Assembly: GCF_018130955.1 (NCBI RefSeq)
Contig: NZ_JAFCJM010000030.1
Span: 26,394 to 90,393, forward strand
Source: Bradyrhizobium liaoningense
Lineage (GTDB): Bacteria; Pseudomonadota; Alphaproteobacteria; Rhizobiales; Xanthobacteraceae
Direction of reading: 5' to 3'
DNA length: 64,000 bases
In this document: positions 1 through 8,852 of the stretch, in pieces
Position numbering within the stretch: the first letter of the stretch is position 1
Layout of the letters: each line of letters begins with the position of its first letter
Made by a program: the position numbers and the translations under genes
The notes under the pieces: generated by a model
Database searches by the model: none
Seen by the model: only the letters and a program-made list of their open reading frames with translations
What the model was told of the DNA's origin: nothing

Positions 1-1
1 T

Positions 2-40
2 CTCACGTCGGTGCTGGCGGGCTTCGAGGAGGCGCGCTGA
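2..40 (+). CDS. C-terminal end of a gene entering from the left (partial)
   Basis: Frame 2 is open from the window edge to a TGA at 38-40 and reads LTSVLAGFEEAR. This is a plausible last helix of a protein whose body lies outside the window. There is too little sequence to name a family, and I cannot exclude that it is non-coding. It would converge on the oxidoreductase gene that ends at 60. Confidence 0.3.
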   Translation, partial: LTSVLAGFEEAR

Positions 41-59
41 GGCAAACCGGCCTGGTGTT

Positions 60-1040
60 TCAAAACATCCCGCTCGCCGCGAGCGCCTTGCAAACGTGCT
101 GCATCTCGGCCTCGTCGGACACCATGTCGAGCATGATCGTCGTCAGGCCCTTGCCGGCAAAGCTCTTCAGCTTCGCACCGATCTCGGCATAGCTGCCGAC
201 CAGATAGGGGCAGTCGGCCTGGAAGATCAGGAAGGGAAGCAGCCAATAGCCGTTGTCGTGAAGCTCGGCGGTCTGGCCTTCGTAGAGCTTTCGCTTCCAC
301 ACCGAGTCGGTGTTGTCCATCGTCAGGGTCAGAAGCTCGCGATTGTCCGGATCGTCGCGAAAGCGCTGCACGGCTGCCCGCCGCGCCTCGTCGCGTCCCT
401 CGCGCGCAAAGATCCCGAAGTTCATGCCTGGCGCGTTGAAGCCGTTCTCGAGATCGGGCGGCAGCATCTGCATTTTGATGCAGCCGGTCTCCTTCGCCAC
501 GCGCTGCGCCGCTTCCGATTGGCCGGCGATCAGGAATTCCGGCATCAGGTCGGTCGCGAGCCGCGGGCGGAGCTGAAGATTGGAGGCCGTGTAGAATCTG
601 CCATGGACATTGACCGGCCGCGGGCTCGACAGCAACTGCCGCACCAGCGCGACGAACTCGCCGAGGCGGACGTAGCGATCGCCGTGGGACTGGTCGTCGC
701 CGAGCCCCTGCAGATCGCTCACGGCCGTTCCCGTGATCATGTTGAGATAGACCTTGCGGCCGTAGAGCTGTGCAAAGGAGGAGACGAATTTTGCCGCCGT
801 GAACGGATGCATGTAGACCGGGTTGACCGCAATCAAAGGCGAGCTTCGCGCCGTCTGCGCCATGATATGCTGGGCCATCGCCCACGGCTCGACGAACACG
901 TCGTTGCCTTCGAACAGCAAGATGCCCTCAAAACCGTTGCGGTCGGCGAACTCTGCGACCCGCATCAGCTCGGCGATGTATTTCGAGGGATCGCGGTTGC
1001 GCGAAATCGCCGGAAAGATCCGAAGCCGTGGTGTCGTCAT
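60..1040 (-). CDS. LLM-class flavin-dependent oxidoreductase
   Basis: This 326-aa protein fits the bacterial luciferase-like (LLM, F420/FMN) TIM-barrel family. Supporting stretches are an N-terminal beta strand (LRIFPAISRNRDP), the strand EGILLFEGND, NPVYMHPFTAAKFVSSFAQLY, and GRKVYLNMITG followed by DRYVRLGEFVALVRQLL. Members oxidise small organic substrates with reduced flavin, and the substrate cannot be read here. The ATG at 1040 is preferred over upstream in-frame starts because it overlaps the stop of the phosphopantetheinyl transferase as ATGA, so the two are translationally coupled. Its position beside a PPTase and an NRPS suggests it may tailor the NRPS product. That role is inference. 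Confidence 0.85.
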   Translation of the reverse strand: MTTPRLRIFPAISRNRDPSKYIAELMRVAEFADRNGFEGILLFEGNDVFVEPWAMAQHIMAQTARSSPLIAVNPVYMHPFTAAKFVSSFAQLYGRKVYLNMITGTAVSDLQGLGDDQSHGDRYVRLGEFVALVRQLLSSPRPVNVHGRFYTASNLQLRPRLATDLMPEFLIAGQSEAAQRVAKETGCIKMQMLPPDLENGFNAPGMNFGIFAREGRDEARRAAVQRFRDDPDNRELLTLTMDNTDSVWKRKLYEGQTAELHDNGYWLLPFLIFQADCPYLVGSYAEIGAKLKSFAGKGLTTIMLDMVSDEAEMQHVCKALAASGMF

Positions 1041-1774
1041 CCGTTTGCCCCCTGCCAGGGATGGCGAAGCGCGCGCGTTCTGATCGCAAGGCCGCCGCTG
1101 ACGCCCGAGCCGTCGGCGATCGAAAGGCGATGGAGCGATGACGGCGAAGTCTGGGTGAAGCGCCATTTCCCGGCATCGTCGTCGATTTCGGGATCGAAAC
1201 TGACGCCGATGCCGTCAGGGGAGATCTGCATCGAGAAGCGGTCGAGCGGCAGGTGCAGGCCGACGCCGCGAGCCTTCAGATAAGCCTCCTTCAGCGTCCA
1301 ATAGTCGAAAAAGCCGCGGACGAATTCGTCCGGCAGGAGACCTTGCAGGGAGGCAATCTCGTCGCGCGAAAACACGCCTTCCGCGGTTTCCATCCGGGCA
1401 CGGCGCGGCGAGAGCTCCTCGACGTCGACGCCGACGGCCTCGTGGCCCGATACGACGCAGGCGACGCAGCCCTCGGTGTGGGACAGGTTGAAATACAGTG
1501 CTCTGGGGCGCGCGGGCGCCGCGATGAAGGGCCGGCCATGCGGGCCGGTCGCAAATGTCCAGTCGGAGGGCGCAACGTCGGGTGCGGCTTCGGACAGGGC
1601 CAGCCGCAGCATCCCGTGCGCGTAGATGAATTGGTGCCGGTGCCGTTCGAACACGAACCGGTCGGCGCGCTGCCGTTCGTCGGCCGACATGACCTCCCGA
1701 CAGGCCTCGCGCGCCGGGCCAGAGTCGATGGCCTCGATCAGCCACACATAAAGGTCGAGCGTATCGGCTGTCAT
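1037..1774 (-). CDS. 4'-phosphopantetheinyl transferase, Sfp type
   Basis: This 245-aa protein would transfer the phosphopantetheine arm of CoA to the carrier-domain serine, activating NRPS, PKS or fatty-acid carriers. Family motifs are present: FNLSHTEGCVACVV, the Mg-binding VGVDVEEL, and WTLKEAYLKARGVGL near the C-terminus. The length is right for the Sfp/EntD class. I chose the ATG at 1774 (MTADTLDLYVW) because the upstream extension is low-complexity and Arg-rich. Its stop overlaps the next start by 4 bp. The NRPS on the same strand has two carrier domains and is the obvious client. The gene is at the end of the NRPS gene set, separated from it by a short lysine-rich ORF. Confidence 0.9.
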   Translation of the reverse strand: MTADTLDLYVWLIEAIDSGPAREACREVMSADERQRADRFVFERHRHQFIYAHGMLRLALSEAAPDVAPSDWTFATGPHGRPFIAAPARPRALYFNLSHTEGCVACVVSGHEAVGVDVEELSPRRARMETAEGVFSRDEIASLQGLLPDEFVRGFFDYWTLKEAYLKARGVGLHLPLDRFSMQISPDGIGVSFDPEIDDDAGKWRFTQTSPSSLHRLSIADGSGVSGGLAIRTRALRHPWQGANG

Positions 1775-1965
1775 CGGCCGTATCAGCGGTGTGAGACGCG
1801 AGACGATGTGCCCGTCTGCGCCAAAACATTCAACCGGGCGGATCGCTGCGGCGACCGACCCGGTTGGGTTCTTGCCAACACACCGCTCAGCTCTCGCACG
1901 GGTCCCGTCCGGACCCGCGCGAGAGATACGAGCGGTCATTACCCGAACGACCTTGCGTGGGCAGA

Positions 1966-2133
1966 CTAGCCCTTGCCCTTCTTCGCCTTCTTCTTCTTCG
2001 GCTTCAGCACCGCGAGGCTGGCGTCGACGTCCTTCAGCGCGGATGCCAGCTTCTTCCTCTCGGCGGTCAGCAATTTTTGCAGCGCCTTCTTGTCCTTATC
2101 GTTCAGTCCTTTGGGCGGTCTGCGCTTACCCAT
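1966..2133 (-). CDS. Small lysine-rich basic protein, function unknown
   Basis: This 55-aa protein starts MGKRRPPKGLNDKDKKALQK and ends in a run of Lys with Pro/Gly. A central stretch could form an amphipathic helix (LLTAERKKLASALKDVDASLAVL). The ATG at 2133 is preceded by a strong GGGGGA ribosome binding site at about 8 nt, which favours it over a longer start at 2181. The charge suggests nucleic-acid or ribosome association, but that is only inference. It lies between the NRPS and the PPTase, on the same strand. Confidence 0.6.
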   Translation of the reverse strand: MGKRRPPKGLNDKDKKALQKLLTAERKKLASALKDVDASLAVLKPKKKKAKKGKG

Positions 2134-2214
2134 AATAATTCCCCCGGTTTGAAATGAAATATGCGGTGGCAAGTTTAACACATCAGCACTCTTGCGCGCG
2201 TCCGTCCAATAATC

Positions 2215-2241
2215 AAGCTGTAACTTGAGAAGTCACAGCTT
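2215..2241 (-). terminator. Hairpin downstream of the NRPS gene
   Basis: Two 12-nt arms (AAGCTGTAACTT and AAGTCACAGCTT) are complementary except at one position and enclose a GAG loop. The hairpin begins 17 nt beyond the NRPS stop codon in the direction of transcription. There is no long T tract, so it may be an imperfect intrinsic terminator or an mRNA 3'-end stabiliser. Confidence 0.45.
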
Positions 2242-2257
2242 CGGCGAGTAATCGGCT

Positions 2258-5200
2258 CTAGGCGGCCTTGCGCTTGAGCAGAAGCGCGAGAGGGATGTCG
2301 GGCTGCGCGGCTCCGCTCGCCAGGAGCGCGAAAAAGTCGTCCATCCATGCGCCGATCGTTCCGCTGCCGAGCAGGTCGCGCTTGTAGTTGCACGAACCGG
2401 TGATCCCGGTTGGTCGTTCCTTCAGCATGAGCGACAGCCAGGTCTCGTCGACCGGCAGCACCGGCTGGCCTTCGCGCGCGACGTTGCCGAACGAGCGCAC
2501 CGCAATATCGGGCAGATCGATCGGCCGACGCAGCGGATTTTGCAGCGTGAAGTAGACCTGGGTCAGGGCTGCCGGATCGATGCCGGCCTCTTCCAGCCGC
2601 TCGGCCAAGAGTTCGAACGGCAGTTCCTGCCGCGCATGGGCCTCCAGTACGCTCTCGCGCACCCGGGCAAAGGCCTGCGCAAAGGACAGTTCCGGCTCGA
2701 TCCGGGTGCGGACGATCACGGTATTCTCGAACGGGCCGATTACACGATCGGTGTCGGGCAGCGTGCGATTGGCCATGGCGGTCGCGATGCAGATGTCGTG
2801 ACGGCCGGTGCGCAACGCGAGCAAGGCCTTCAATCCGGTCATCAGACCCATGAACAGTGTGCCGTTCCGGCTACCCGCGAACGCGCCGAGCCCGGCGATC
2901 AACTCGCCGGTCAGGCGCAGCGGGTGGTAACCGGCCGCCAGGCCCGCTGGTATCGTTTCGCCATCGGTTTTGGGAGCGAAGACCGGCGTGGCACCGCGCA
3001 AGGCGTCCGTCCACTCGGCAGTCTGCCGTTTCGCAGCCTCGGTGCCGCACCACCAGCGCTCCCAGCGGGCGACGTCGGCAAAGGACAGCGGAACTTTTTG
3101 CAGGGGCTCCACGGGTCGGCCGACCAGCGCGGCGTATCGCCTGGAAATTTCGTCAAAGAGGATACCGAGCGACCAACCGTCGGCGACGGCGTGATGGATC
3201 GTCAGCAGCAGCACGTGGTCGTCGGCCTGCATCCGCAGCAGGCGCGCGCGCAAGAGGGGAGCGCGGCTGGTGTCGATCGGCTCCCAGGCATCCTGCTCGG
3301 CCAAAAGCTTGATCTTCTTCAGTTGCAAGGCCTTTAGCCGCTTGTCGGTCGTGCGTCTGCCGCCCCCGATCGGTTCGACGATCAGGAGCTCGCCGATTTT
3401 TTTGGGGGCGGACGTCCGGAGCGTGGGCCTATCGCCGCTAAAGTCGAATGCGGTCCGCAGGCAATCGTGGCGGGCGACGACGTCGTCGAGCGCGCGCCTC
3501 AGCGCGGCGACGTCGAGCGGCCCCTGGAGGCGCAGGGTGAAGGGCAGGTTGAACAACGGCAGCCCGGGCAGGTCCCGCTCCAACGTCACCATCTCGGCCT
3601 GCGCGATCGACAGCGGCGGCGGGCCGCTCTGGGCAAGGCGCGGGATTTCGGCCAGCGGCTTTTGCGTCTGCGTCGCCAGGGCCTCGTCCACTCGCCGCGC
3701 CAGTTGCTCGACCGTCGGTGCCTCGAAGATCGTCTTGATCGGCAGCGAGACGCCGAGCGCCCGCGCCACGCGGGCCATGGCCTGGCCTGCCAGCAGCGAA
3801 TGGCCGCCGAGATCGAAGAAGTTTTCGGTGACGCCGAGGCGGTCGACCTTCAGCAGGTCGATCCAGATGTCGGACAGCACCTTCTCGGTGAAGCGGCGCG
3901 CCGGCACCGCGGCCTCGGCGGCCTCCGCCTCCATCTGCGTCGGCGCGAGCAGCGCGGCACGGTCGATCTTGCCATGGGCATTGAGCGGAACGTCGTCCCG
4001 AAACAGGAACGCCGAGGGGATGGCATGGCCGGGCAGCCGTGCTTTCAGCGCGTCGCGCAGTGCGCTGGCGCTTATCCGGCTGCCGGCCTTGGCGACGATG
4101 TGAGCGATCAGCTTGACGTCGCCATTGCCGTCGCGGCGCGGCTCGACGATGCCGGCGCGCACGTCGGGATGATCGGCGAGCGCGTGCTCGATCTCCTTGA
4201 TCTCGATGCGATAGCCGCGGACCTTGACCTGGTGGTCGATGCGGCCGAGGCATTCGATGGTTCCGTCCGCACGCCTGCGCGCGAGATCGCCGGTCCGATA
4301 CAGCCGCGCACCGGCCTGACGCGCGAACGGATCGGGCAGGAAACGCTGCCGCGTCTGGGCGGGATCGTTGATATAGCCGCGGCCGACGCCGGCGCCGCCG
4401 ATGCAGAGCTCGCCGACCACGCCGACCGGCTGCGCCTGCAAATGCGCATCGAGCACGTGGAGCTGGGTATTGGGCAGCGGCGCGCCGACCGGCACGGTGG
4501 TCGCAGCGTCAGGCGCCGATGTCAGGCGATGCAGCGAGACGTCGTCAGAGCATTCCGAGGCGCCATAGGCGTTGATCAGCGGCACCCTGGGGCAGTGCCG
4601 GAACCAGGCGCGGCAGAGATCGACGCTGAGCGGCTCGCCGGTCGAGATCAGGAGCCGCAGTCTTGCAAAGGCGCGGCGGATCGGCGCCTCGTTCATCCGC
4701 TCGAGCACGACGCGCAACAGCGAGGGCACGATCTCGAGGACCGTGATGCCTTCGCGTTCGATCTCGGCGGCGAGGAGCAGCGGATCCTGCACCGTCTCGT
4801 TGGCGCAGACATGGATGCGGGCGCCGACCATGGGACCGGCCAAGAACTGCCAGACCGAGATGACAAAGCTCTGTGGCGCACTTTGCGCAATGACATCCTT
4901 GGCTGAGAGGCCGAGTTCGGAGATCAGCGACGCCAGATGATTTGACAGGCCGCGCTGCTCGATCATCACGCCCTTCGGCATCCCCGACGAGCCGGACGTA
5001 TAGATGACGTAGGCGAGACTGGACGACGCGCGCCGCGCCGGTTTGGCGGGCTTGCCCGCTTTGGCCTCGATGAGCTCGTCGAGCGTCGCCACCTCGATGC
5101 GGGTCGCCAGCGGCGCGAGGAGCTCGTCGAGCAGTGTGGTCCGCGCGCGCGACGCCAGCAGCACGCGGGCGCAGCTCGAACCAAGGATGGTCGCGAGCCG

Positions 5201-8200
5201 CCCCGGCGGTTGGTCTGGATCGAGGCTGACGAAGGCCGCGCCGACCTGCTGCACGGCGATCATCGCGGCGAGCAGGCCCGGACCGCGATCGGCGAGCAGC
5301 GCGACGACGTCCTCGGCCCCGACGCCCTCTTGTGCGAGCCATCGCGCGATCGACTGGCTGCGTCGCGCCAGCTCGCGATAGGTCACGGCTACGCCCGCGC
5401 CCGACATCGCCACCGCGTCCGGCGTTTGCCTAGCCTGCCGCGCGAACCTCTCTGCAAAATTGCCGCGGCGGGTGAAATCGGCGATCGCGCCACTGCCTTC
5501 ACTCCGAAGCTGGCGCTGCTCGCCGGGTGACAACAGCGGCAGGCGCGAGATCGGCTGGCCGGGATCGGCGATCGCGGCCTTGATCAGGGTTTTGAACTGC
5601 GCCGCCATCCGCGCCATCGTCGCGGCGTCGAACAAATCGGTCGCGTATTCGAAGAAGCCCGAAAAGCGTCCGTCGGCCTCGACCAGCTCCAGCGTGATGT
5701 CGAAGCGCGCAACAAGCGGATCGATCTCCAGCCGTCGCGTCGACAGGCCCAGAAAGTGCGCGGCCTCGATCGAGGCGTTCTGGAGGATGAACATCACCTG
5801 GAACAGCGGATTGCCGTCGCGGCTGCGCCCGACCTGGAGCGCGCGCAGCACCTCCTCGATCGGCAGGTCCTGGTTGCGATAGGCATCCAGCGTGACCTGC
5901 CGCACCCGTCGCAGCATCTCGCCGAAGCTCGGATCGCCGGAGAAATCGTTGCGCAGGATCAGCGTGTTCGCGAACAGCCCGATCAGACGCTCGGTCTCGA
6001 TCTGGTTGCGGTTGGCGATCAGCGAGCCGGTGGCGACGTCCTCATGCCCGGTATGGCGGAACAGCAGGCACTGGAACGCCGTGAGCAGCGTCATGAAGGG
6101 CGTCACGCCCTGGTCCTGGCTCAGCTTGCGGATGACAGCGGACATCGCCTTGGTGAAATCGAGGTAATGCCGCGCGCCCTGGCCGCTCCATGCCTTCGGG
6201 CGCGGCCGGTCGGTGTGCAGCGGCAGCGTAGTCACCCCACTGAGCTGGCGCCGCCAATAGTCGAGTTGCTCTTTTGCGGCCGGCGTCTCCGCCCAGCGCT
6301 GCTGCCAGAGCGCAAAATCGCGGTAGTGGAAGTTTTGCGCGGGCAGGGCGGCCGCGCCTGTGCCACGCGCTGCGGCATAGTGCGCGGCGAGCTCCTCCCA
6401 GAACAGCTTTTGCGACCAGCCGTCGGTGACGATGTGGTGGATGTTGACCACCAGCGCGTGATTGTTGCTGTCGAAGGCCAGTAGCGTCACCTTCAGCGGC
6501 GGCTCGCGTTCGAGGTCGAAGCGGTGTTGCGCCAGCTTCTGCGCCTCGCGCCTGACGATCGCGGGCCCCTTGTCCGCTGGTGCCGGCCTGAGCTTGATCC
6601 GTTCGAAGCGCGGCGTCATCCGGCGCAGGCGCTGCACGGGCTCGCCGTGACGCTCGGTGAAGGTCGAGCGCAGGACGTCGTGGCGCGCGCAGACCGCGGA
6701 GACGCTGGCCCGAAGCGCCTCGACGTCGAGCTGGCCCGAGAGCAGCGCGACCTCGACCACATTATAATTGTAGCGGGTCTTGTCGAGCCGCGAGAGCACG
6801 TACATGCGCTGCTGCTGGAACGACAGCGGCGCTTCCGTCGCATCGGCGCGACGCCATTCCGGAGCTGCGGCATCGCCGCGATGTGCTGCCATCTCCACAC
6901 GCGCGGCGAGGGCGGCGACGGTCGGGCAGTCAAAAATGTCCTCGAAGGAGAAATCGACATTGAACCGCTCGCGCAGCCGCGACCGCATCTGCGTCGCCGC
7001 GAGCGAATCCGCGCCAAGCGCAAACACGTCCTGGTCGATCCCGACCTGCGGCAGCTCCAGCAACTGTGCCCACAGCTCGGCAAGCTGGCTCTCGAGCGCC
7101 GAGCGTGGCAGCGGCTCGTCCTCGTCCTCGTGCGCAGGAGACGCGGCGATCAGCTCGGCCAGCGCATTGCGCTTGACCTTGCCGCTGGCGCCCTTGGGGA
7201 GCGCGGCCACGGCGCGAACGAGGCTCGGCACCTTGTAGGCGGCCAGCCGTTTTCGCGCGAACTGCCGCAAGGCTTCCGACGTCGCCTTGGCCTCCGGCCG
7301 CAGCACCACGACGGCGGCGACGTTCTCACCGAGCTTCTTGTGCGGAACGGCGAACACGCCGGCCTCCAGCACGTCGGGATGGGCGAGCAGGACCTCTTCC
7401 ACTTCCAGCGGCGATATCTTCTGGCCGCCGCGGTTGATGACGTCCTTGATGCGGCCGACGATGAAGAGATAGCCGTCCTCGTCGAGATAGCCGAGATCGC
7501 CGGTGCGAAACCAGTCGCCGCGGAACGAGGCCCTGGTCGTCTCCTCGTCATTATAGTAACCGCGGGTCATCGTCGGCCCGCGCAGTGTGATCTCGCCATG
7601 CTGGCCGCTCGGCAGCATAGTCCCATTGGCATCCATGATCGCGATCGCGGGCCCCGCCGCGCGGCCGACCGATCCGACCTTGCGCCGCGCGACCGGATTG
7701 GCCGCGATCTGCGAGGCCGCCTCCGTCATGCCGTAGGTTTCGATGACGGGGACACCGAACATCGCTTCCAGCCCCTCGAGGATCGCGGGCGCGAGCGAGG
7801 ACGAGGCCGAGCGGATGATGCGGAACGGCGATCGCTCCGCGCGTTGCGGGTCCTGTTCGGCCGCCGTCAGTAGCGCGCGATGAATGGTCGGCACCGCCGT
7901 GTACCAGCTCGGCTGCAACGCCTTCATCCACTCGAAGAACGAGATCGCGTCGAATCCGCCTGTGCAGATCACGCTTGATCCGGCCGCCAGTGCAGTCAGG
8001 AGGCCGGAGATCAGGCCGTGGGCATGGAACAGGGGCAGAACGTTCAGCAAACGGTCACGCGGTCCGAGCGACAGCACATGACCAGCATTGTGGGCGGATC
8101 GGCACACGGCTGCCTGTGTCAGCGGCACCATCTTCGGTCGCGCCGCAGTGCCTGATGTCAGCAGGATGAACGCGTCGTCTTCGGCGCGCGCCGCACCGCC

Positions 8201-8713
8201 GCTCACGGAAGGGCCGATCGACGGCCCGTTGAGCAGATAACCGGCGAGATCGTCATCCGGCCCCGGGACGAAATCGATCACGGCGATGCCCAACGCTTTG
8301 GCGGCTTCGCGGCTCGCGGAATTGATGTCGGCGCGGGTGACGAGCGCCTTCAGCTTCAAGTCGCTGAAATAGCGCTGCAGCTCGTCGGCCGTGAGATCCG
8401 GGTTGATGGGGACGCAGGCACCGGCGGCGGCGACCGCGATCAGGGCCAACGCGGTATCGGCCCCGCGCGGCAAAGCCACCGCGACCCGGTCGGCGGCGGC
8501 AATGCCGAGCCCGCGCAGGGTCCGGACCGCCGCCATCGTGCGGTCGGACAATGCGGCATAGGCGAGCGGCGGCCGGCCGGGCGCCAGGATTGCGGGCGCG
8601 CGTGGCGTCGTGCGGGCGTGAAATTCCAGCATTTCCCCGATGCACGCAAAAGTGGCCGTCCCGGCAGTTTGACCGGCCGATCCCTGCGGCGATGGGCTTG
8701 CTGTGTCAGACAA
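2258..8713 (-). CDS. Two-module non-ribosomal peptide synthetase (A-T-C-A-T-C)
   Basis: This is a protein of about 2151 aa. Approximate domains are: adenylating domain 1 at 20-530 (ILLTSGTAARPK core, ETYGMTEAA, GDLGYLDEDGYLFIVGR), carrier 1 near 545-610 (GADSLAATQ), condensation 1 at 625-1060 (HHIVTDGW), adenylation 2 at 1085-1585 (YVIYTSGSSGMPKG, NAYGASECSDD, NAHGKIDR), carrier 2 near 1605-1670 (GGHSLLAG), and a terminal condensation domain at 1690-2145 (HHAVADGW). No thioesterase or reductase follows. Domain 1 resembles acyl-CoA/acyl-AMP ligases more than amino-acid A domains, so it may load a carboxylic acid. I chose a TTG start (SDTASPSPQG) with an AAAAAGG site 7 nt upstream. The longer ORF to 9046 runs antisense into the divergent cyclase. 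The product is unknown. Confidence 0.9.
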   Translation of the reverse strand: MSDTASPSPQGSAGQTAGTATFACIGEMLEFHARTTPRAPAILAPGRPPLAYAALSDRTMAAVRTLRGLGIAAADRVAVALPRGADTALALIAVAAAGACVPINPDLTADELQRYFSDLKLKALVTRADINSASREAAKALGIAVIDFVPGPDDDLAGYLLNGPSIGPSVSGGAARAEDDAFILLTSGTAARPKMVPLTQAAVCRSAHNAGHVLSLGPRDRLLNVLPLFHAHGLISGLLTALAAGSSVICTGGFDAISFFEWMKALQPSWYTAVPTIHRALLTAAEQDPQRAERSPFRIIRSASSSLAPAILEGLEAMFGVPVIETYGMTEAASQIAANPVARRKVGSVGRAAGPAIAIMDANGTMLPSGQHGEITLRGPTMTRGYYNDEETTRASFRGDWFRTGDLGYLDEDGYLFIVGRIKDVINRGGQKISPLEVEEVLLAHPDVLEAGVFAVPHKKLGENVAAVVVLRPEAKATSEALRQFARKRLAAYKVPSLVRAVAALPKGASGKVKRNALAELIAASPAHEDEDEPLPRSALESQLAELWAQLLELPQVGIDQDVFALGADSLAATQMRSRLRERFNVDFSFEDIFDCPTVAALAARVEMAAHRGDAAAPEWRRADATEAPLSFQQQRMYVLSRLDKTRYNYNVVEVALLSGQLDVEALRASVSAVCARHDVLRSTFTERHGEPVQRLRRMTPRFERIKLRPAPADKGPAIVRREAQKLAQHRFDLEREPPLKVTLLAFDSNNHALVVNIHHIVTDGWSQKLFWEELAAHYAAARGTGAAALPAQNFHYRDFALWQQRWAETPAAKEQLDYWRRQLSGVTTLPLHTDRPRPKAWSGQGARHYLDFTKAMSAVIRKLSQDQGVTPFMTLLTAFQCLLFRHTGHEDVATGSLIANRNQIETERLIGLFANTLILRNDFSGDPSFGEMLRRVRQVTLDAYRNQDLPIEEVLRALQVGRSRDGNPLFQVMFILQNASIEAAHFLGLSTRRLEIDPLVARFDITLELVEADGRFSGFFEYATDLFDAATMARMAAQFKTLIKAAIADPGQPISRLPLLSPGEQRQLRSEGSGAIADFTRRGNFAERFARQARQTPDAVAMSGAGVAVTYRELARRSQSIARWLAQEGVGAEDVVALLADRGPGLLAAMIAVQQVGAAFVSLDPDQPPGRLATILGSSCARVLLASRARTTLLDELLAPLATRIEVATLDELIEAKAGKPAKPARRASSSLAYVIYTSGSSGMPKGVMIEQRGLSNHLASLISELGLSAKDVIAQSAPQSFVISVWQFLAGPMVGARIHVCANETVQDPLLLAAEIEREGITVLEIVPSLLRVVLERMNEAPIRRAFARLRLLISTGEPLSVDLCRAWFRHCPRVPLINAYGASECSDDVSLHRLTSAPDAATTVPVGAPLPNTQLHVLDAHLQAQPVGVVGELCIGGAGVGRGYINDPAQTRQRFLPDPFARQAGARLYRTGDLARRRADGTIECLGRIDHQVKVRGYRIEIKEIEHALADHPDVRAGIVEPRRDGNGDVKLIAHIVAKAGSRISASALRDALKARLPGHAIPSAFLFRDDVPLNAHGKIDRAALLAPTQMEAEAAEAAVPARRFTEKVLSDIWIDLLKVDRLGVTENFFDLGGHSLLAGQAMARVARALGVSLPIKTIFEAPTVEQLARRVDEALATQTQKPLAEIPRLAQSGPPPLSIAQAEMVTLERDLPGLPLFNLPFTLRLQGPLDVAALRRALDDVVARHDCLRTAFDFSGDRPTLRTSAPKKIGELLIVEPIGGGRRTTDKRLKALQLKKIKLLAEQDAWEPIDTSRAPLLRARLLRMQADDHVLLLTIHHAVADGWSLGILFDEISRRYAALVGRPVEPLQKVPLSFADVARWERWWCGTEAAKRQTAEWTDALRGATPVFAPKTDGETIPAGLAAGYHPLRLTGELIAGLGAFAGSRNGTLFMGLMTGLKALLALRTGRHDICIATAMANRTLPDTDRVIGPFENTVIVRTRIEPELSFAQAFARVRESVLEAHARQELPFELLAERLEEAGIDPAALTQVYFTLQNPLRRPIDLPDIAVRSFGNVAREGQPVLPVDETWLSLMLKERPTGITGSCNYKRDLLGSGTIGAWMDDFFALLASGAAQPDIPLALLLKRKAA

Positions 8714-8852
8714 TGCCGTGCCTTTTTGATTTGGTTGAGGTATTCTTCCAAAATTGTATTGAACGCGTCCAGTCCGAGGTGAACACTTGGCCCTCAAAAT
8801 CTGTGGTTGAGGGCTTACCCCCTTCGACGGAGTGCAGTCGGGCGGAATCACC

